DNA from: Micropterus salmoides
Lineage: Eukaryota > Chordata > Actinopteri > Centrarchiformes > Centrarchidae
DNA length: 64,000 nucleotides
NCBI RefSeq assembly: GCF_014851395.1
Contig: NW_024040485.1
Location: forward strand, 9,442,384-9,506,383
Direction: 5' to 3'
In this document: one piece after another, positions 58,376 to 64,000 of the stretch
How the letters are laid out: the number at the start of each line of letters is the position of its first letter
Numbering within the stretch: the first letter of the stretch is position 1
The notes under the pieces: generated by a model
Databases searched by the model: none
The model's input: only the letters and a program-made list of their open reading frames with translations
Told to the model about the DNA's origin: nothing
Made by a program: the position numbers and the translations under genes

Positions 58376-61300
58376 AGACATTGCCCATACACCTTGGAGG
58401 CGTGGATAATCACAAGGATTTATTGAATGGTGGTGGTCGCTCCTCACTCTATCAAGTCCTTCTTTATAGGCCTCATGATAAATGAGACTGCCATGATGGG
58501 TGAGGATGAGGGGCCTGCAACGCGCTGGATCGAATTGAAACCACAGAATGAGCCCAGGCGCTGGGCCGGACTGGGCTGCCACCTTGTCTGATGAACCCCC
58601 CGAAGCTGTAGGGTGTGGAGATGAATGGGCGAACGGCTTTCTTATCACACCACTGAATAGAAGGGGAGAGCGAAAGCGTGAGCAGGAAAGTAAGATACAG
58701 CCCACCAGTACAGGAGGACGATGCATGTCAGGACTCAAGACTGTCAAGTCATACTGAGTCTTTGATCATGATCAAGCACCTTATTGTATGCTTCCCTAAA
58801 AAAGCCAACAAGCTCTATTGTGTGAAAGTGATTCTAAAATCATTTGTTGTGTGCAATTTAATGGTTAGAACTATCGTCTACAACATTTAAGGTTTGGAGG
58901 TATGCTGGAATAGACCTAGTTCAAACAACACATTGTCTCTGGAAAAAGCAGGTTCCGCAGATTGCAGTAACATGCATGTATCATGCATGTGTTTTCCTGA
59001 CACTCTGAAGAAGGGTGCCATTTTTCATGCAGAACCTATCTATGGGTTTACACAGAAACTAGTAGGTGCTATGCCACTCACACCATGAATGCATCCACCA
59101 GCATGCCTGATAATCCATGTATATGGTGTATTTACATGGAATCAGTCATTTCATGAATTAATAATGGTTACTTACTCCCATTATGTTTTGCAACATACTT
59201 GGCAGTGCAGTTGCTAAAAGCCCACTAAAGCTCAAAGGGGTTCTACAGTTTATTTATCAGATGGTAGCATTTAGTAGGGTGGATATGAAGTACAGTGCTG
59301 CGGCGTCCACAATAGCACTTGAAGTGATACTGCCATTGCCAAAGACTTTTCTACAAGAAGCAAATATGCTCTTTTCTCTTTGATTCAAATACCAAACACC
59401 TGCAGTTGCAAGTCATAAAAAGTTGCACTTTGCAGTATCTAACATTTTGACGGATGGAAATTGAACAAACACCTCAATGAATAACAGGGTATAAAATGTC
59501 AGTAGCTAGTATTTTCTATCACTGGCCATTTAGAAGGATTAAAAGAACAAACCTAGCAAGTGTGCCTCCGGGGCACCGGGGCAAAAGGTGAAGGGAAGCG
59601 CAAGTCCACCGACCGGATGAAAACAAATAGACAGCCAGTTGATGGGAGAAGAAGAGGCAGCGGAGGTGGAACTGGTTAAATCAATCTTTCATTTAGTTTC
59701 CACCAATATACTGTGCAGTGATTGGGGTCAGAGTGACAGGTAGGCTGACCCCCTCCTCTCCCATCTGTCTTAACACATACACACGGGCACACATCCATCT
59801 CTACTGTCAGACCAGGCTTTGTCTTTTGTTTTCACGTTCCTGGGGAAAACGCCTGCGGTTAGGGCTTACAAACAGGAAGAACACAAGCTCTCATTTACCG
59901 ACGGGCACGCAATCCCTACAGAAGCGGTGGGAGGTTACCAAGGTGATTCTTCAACTTCAACAATCCCCAGATGGCTCGTGTGGCATTGTCGTTTGTCGCC
60001 AAAAACCTGGATGTGTCCCACTCAACTCAGGGTGTTACCTAGAGTGTAAATCAAAGTGAAGCGCTTGACTTTGCGAAATGGTTGCTGCGTTTTCTGAGCC
60101 ACCTACTTAGGAGATATATGAGATCTAAGATCTAGCTATCTAGGTGGTGGAATACAGGACATAAATCTCAGCCTTCCTGACATTCCTGTCCTTTAGTTGG
60201 GGAGGAGACGCACAAATGTTCTTGAGTTACAGTTATACAACCAGACTGAATGAGTGCTTCCTGGACGCCTAGCAAGGGGAACGGGACATCTATAATTCAG
60301 CAAAAGGATGGAGAAAATCTGTGACAAAAATTACAGCAGATAGACCATAAATAATTAAACACGAAGAATAGAAACATTTAAAGACCTTGAGAGGCATTTC
60401 AGTTCAAATTTAAAAACGGCAGGAAAAAAAAGATCTTGCCAAGCCTGACTAAACTACAGCTATTTATCATTCTCTTGGGGCTTAAGATTTGAGGTTACAA
60501 ACAACCTCCACGATAATTGTTTGTGAGAAGCTGAAGAGGCAGGTCTAAAGAAAGAAGATGCTAAGTTTGCATGGATGTCATTTGTGCACATCTGTTCTCA
60601 TAAACTCAATTCCTTCCTGTTTGGGGAATAGATAGATGGAGTGATGGAGATGAGGGAAATAATAATAATAATGAAACAACTATAAATGCAGAGTCCCTTC
60701 TACTCTCTCTCTCCCTCCCCCTTTCCAAGAGCAGTTGTTTGAAGATGTGCCCTTGAAAAAAAATACAATTTGCCTTTTGCTGTACCAATATCATAGGACA
60801 CAATTCACCATTCTACTTCCAACTGCCTGTGATAAAAAGACTTATTGTGGTCCTCCTATAACCTTCCTGCACACCACAAACTCAATCTACCCTGTTTTCT
60901 CTGACTGACAAAGGAACACAAATTCAATGGGCCTCAAACCAAGGCTTTTCATTCGCCTTGCCACAGACAATATAAACCATATAGGTCACATGACTGCCAG
61001 CTATTGTGGTGACAGACCAGACCAATGTTATCTGAGATGGTGAGGTGAAGTGACTTTCTATTCATGCCTTAAGGCATCAATAGCATTAATTAGACACATC
61101 AAACCTAGCAAACAATTTCCTTTCCTTTCAGACCCACAGAGACAGATCTGGTCAATCTTAGCCATAGAAAAAAAAGAAATCAACACAAACGGTTACCCGT
61201 GGATTCCAACGGGCATGGCTGCGTTGTGTTCCAGCTGCGTCTCATTCTGACTGCGATGCTGCCACCTTAACTGAGCGCAGCCATTTTAGAGAAATTCTTG

Positions 61301-61778
61301 TGATTCCACCAGATGAGCCACAGTGCGTTTCAGAAGCTTCCCAGAAGCGGCTCACCACTCTGCTCCATGGAGAATAAGTGGCTAGAACTATGAACGCATG
61401 TTGATGCGCAACCTATGCACGCAACGTGGTTTTCTTTTCCTAGCTGCAGTTTATGAACACTGTTCAACAATAGTTGTATTTCACACTAACATTAGTTAGA
61501 CACACAAAGTCTGGCAAGCAACCAAGACACAGACAGACCGAGATGCAATGCCCAGCTTGGTTAGCAGGACCGACAGAGAGAGTTGCACTGCAGCTGCGCA
61601 TTAACTGATTACGGTTATCAGCCGACATCAGACCTTGAGAGGAGAGAACACATCCTTACTTGACTGCTGTCATTGAATTTTTTCTCTTCTCGTGCCCAGA
61701 GGGATAGGCTAGTTTCCTCTTAAGCCTCTCAGCAAAGTTGTTGGCACTGATAGGCTACACGCTTTGACCTTTGACATG

Positions 61779-61781
<3 letters not shown>

Positions 61782-61818
<37 letters not shown>

Positions 61819-61826
61819 GGGGGGGG
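61782..61826. repeat. (GT)n followed by poly-G
   Basis: A GT run at 61782-61815 runs directly into eleven G (61816-61826). Confidence 0.96.
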
Positions 61827-62334
61827 TCGCTAGCAAACATCATATGCTGTCAACCTGTGTCTCCGTCCTTGGACAACTATGCATCATTCTTCGTACTCTT
61901 CTTCTTTTATTCTTTATATATGCAATTTCAGTATTTACACAAGGACATGCACAATCAATTCTTCCTGAAGGTGAGGTCAGTTTCAACAAAAGTGAAACTT
62001 GACCTGTGAATTTTTTAATTTTCCAGAGCTGGTTAGAGCTAGCACCAAAAGCGGACAGATTCCTGAAAGCAAATAAGACGTGAATAACAGTCTTAATGCA
62101 AGTGATGCTGAGTGCTAACTGTCCTTACAGTAAGTCAGGTCATTAAATCTTATTGTCCATCAAAGTGCATGGTTTCTTCACAAATTAAGTATACATTGGG
62201 GAAAAAGGTCTTTTATACTGTAGATTGCACTTTTCAAAGTCCTTTCTGACAGTTCAACAAAAGGAATGACATTAACTTAAGTATATCAGTCTTACCATTA
62301 TTCATTATTTCGTAGCCATGGTGAATATTACACA

Positions 62335-62369
62335 TTTTTTCAAAGCTACCCTCTGTAGCTTTGAAAAAA
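62335..62369. repeat. Perfect inverted repeat, 15-bp arms, 5-nt loop
   Basis: TTTTTTCAAAGCTAC (62335-62349) and its exact reverse complement (62355-62369) surround CCTCT. It could form a hairpin in DNA or in the pre-mRNA. No family assigned. Confidence 0.93.
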
Positions 62370-64000
62370 GCTTAGCAACCCTTTTGGTGAAAGCAGCTGA
62401 GTTAGTTAGCATTTGTAGAGAAATATTTTACTTCAACTGTTGCAACCCCCTTGCTTGAACGCTTTTATTAAAGCTTCTGATGCACTTACAAACAGTAACA
62501 AACGAACATCATGCTCAAAAGCATTGGCTACCAAACTGCTACTTTTGTTGCAGCATCTCTGAAGTCCATCTTGTGCATCAGTAGCTTCAAATAAATACAT
62601 GGAATTTATTCCCTTTTTTTTTTGCAGGCAAGAGGCATCCAATTTTATTTTCTATTTTTGTTGGCATGATTGGAAGGTCCTTTTCCCCACTGTATATGAT
62701 GTTTTCATTTCATTATATGACACTCCTTCATTGAGCATGGCTGCTATAATGTTTTGTCCATGTATAGGAGTTTACATTTTTGCTCGCCAACTCTTGTACT
62801 GCACAAACAATGCACGCTTTCTGACTGCATTAAAAAATATATACTTGACTTAAAATCCCCTATCATGAAATTATTTTTAATAAATGCTTTACTTGGTAGA
62901 GCTTTAATAAAACACACAAGCTCATCGACAACTTCAATATACTTAGTGTGTAGTCTAAAATGTGATATTAATGGAGAAAAAACACAATTTTAACACGATT
63001 AACACAATTTTCAGAAAACATGTAAAATTTTGCAGGATCAAAGTCTGCAGCAACATTCACTTCAAATTGTCCCTGCATCAATGCTACTCAGAGAAATTAT
63101 TGTACTTGGCAATAAAGCGATTCTACCACTACTACCATTTATATGTTGTCAAACACTTGCATCATTTTTATTTTCAGCAAAACAGACCTGGTCTTTCACA
63201 AATTAACCAGGAGGCTGAATGCAAATAATAAACCTTGGTGTGGGTGAACATAATTGCGCAGCTCCTCCCTACTCTCCACTGTTATAAACAAGTGTTTAAG
63301 CAAGGGCTGATCCCTGATTAATGCTGATTCCCCTGTGTTTAATAGCACTCAGTGCAACAGAATGGCAAAGTAAAAACAAACAGATGAGGCTACTCCCACG
63401 TGGTACCGGAGAGCAGATGGAGACAACTTATAGATGGAGATGTGGAGTTGGCAGAGGCTGGAGTCTGAGCAGGTGTTTGGACCCAGCATGGACATCATGT
63501 ACTGCCATTTTTAAAGTGCCTGGGAGCCAGCGGGACAGCAAAGGCCACACGGCGGAGATGAGGCACGCAGAGCAGACTGTTCTTCTACCATGGAAACTAG
63601 TATGAAATTATCTCTGCTGCATCAGAAATTGCTGTGTGGAAAAACATGCACCCCTTACTCTGGCTCAATCAACTTCAAATGGTTTTAAAATAATTACCAG
63701 GCTTGATTGATTCAGACACCGCTAAAGTGACAAAAGTAACTGTCTTCAGCAGATGTTTGTTTTTTTGAATAAAATGTTTCAAATGTTTGCTTGTGAGGTG
63801 GAGTGAAAGCCCGTCTGCATCTGTGATTGTCTTAACCCAAAGCAGATTATTATTGTGAAGACTGAAAAGCCCTGGCAAATACAGATCTAAATTACAGCAC
63901 AGACTGCAGATGAGCAGTTGTTTAGGGCTTGCATATCTATCTTCCTAGTATGGTCTGGAAATGGTTTCTCTGTGTGAGACGGTCTTTCAATAGTGTTGCT

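Larger units (their letters stand above)
51932..64000 (-). other. ptprt: ptprt intron, at least 12 kb, incomplete at window edge
   Basis: No exon of the first FN3, Ig or MAM domains was found up to the right edge. It contains a 240-bp polypyrimidine tract at 52516-52757, a hAT-type element with nested retroposon tail (53488-54550), poly-T at 56505-56523, (GGA)n at 57501-57548, (CA)n at 58332-58375, (GT)n plus poly-G at 61782-61826 and a short perfect hairpin at 62335-62369. A GC-richer segment at about 61180-61440 looks repeat-derived but I cannot name it. Confidence 0.7.

Noticed and set aside
58244..58747. Minus-strand ORF of 167 codons
   Set aside because: It reads through the (CA)n repeat, giving Val/Cys runs, and has no recognisable domain or phase-compatible splice sites for the missing ptprt exons.

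Overview
The window is vertebrate nuclear DNA, almost certainly from a teleost fish and probably a percomorph. The evidence is one large multi-exon gene with very long introns, abundant (CA)n microsatellites, a tRNA-derived SINE and several fish-type DNA-transposon families (terminal motifs CAGTG, CAGAGGTG and CAGTGGTGGAA). There is no bacterial or viral gene organisation.

The only gene I can support is on the minus strand: the middle of a receptor-type protein tyrosine phosphatase of the R2B/MAM family, best matched to PTPRT (RPTP-rho). I placed 15 coding exons by GT/AG splice sites, unbroken reading phase and residue-by-residue agreement with remembered PTPRT-family protein. In transcript order they are: 51931-51623, 50286-50177, 46454-46253, 45432-45330, 37659-37386, 34837-34801, 32369-32234, 20922-20645, 18133-18053, 17345-17319, 15536-15525, 14351-14158, 9973-9886, 7438-7362 and 3139-3103. 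They total 1,965 nt (655 codons), and every junction keeps the frame.

The right half of the window encodes three fibronectin type III modules and the membrane-proximal ectodomain, with a furin-like RPRR site. The exon at 32.3 kb encodes the transmembrane helix. The exons from 20.9 to 14.2 kb encode the juxtamembrane cytoplasmic segment. The three leftmost exons begin the first phosphatase domain (KNRY loop, SDYINANY, and the GYHRPNHYIATQ strand). The MAM, Ig and first FN3 exons (beyond the right edge) and the catalytic cores of D1 and D2 (beyond the left edge) are not here.

The most notable features are in the juxtamembrane block. One exon carries an in-frame 30-bp tandem repeat (TLN-G/T-RSECAL, four units plus a partial). 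It is followed by three phase-1/1 cassette exons of 81, 27 and 12 nt; the last two are consecutive microexons. The rest is intron: dated DNA transposons (two with recognisable 8-bp target duplications), a SINE, microsatellites, a perfect 19-bp-arm hairpin inside a hAT element, and several stretches that look like conserved non-coding DNA but cannot be proved so without alignment.
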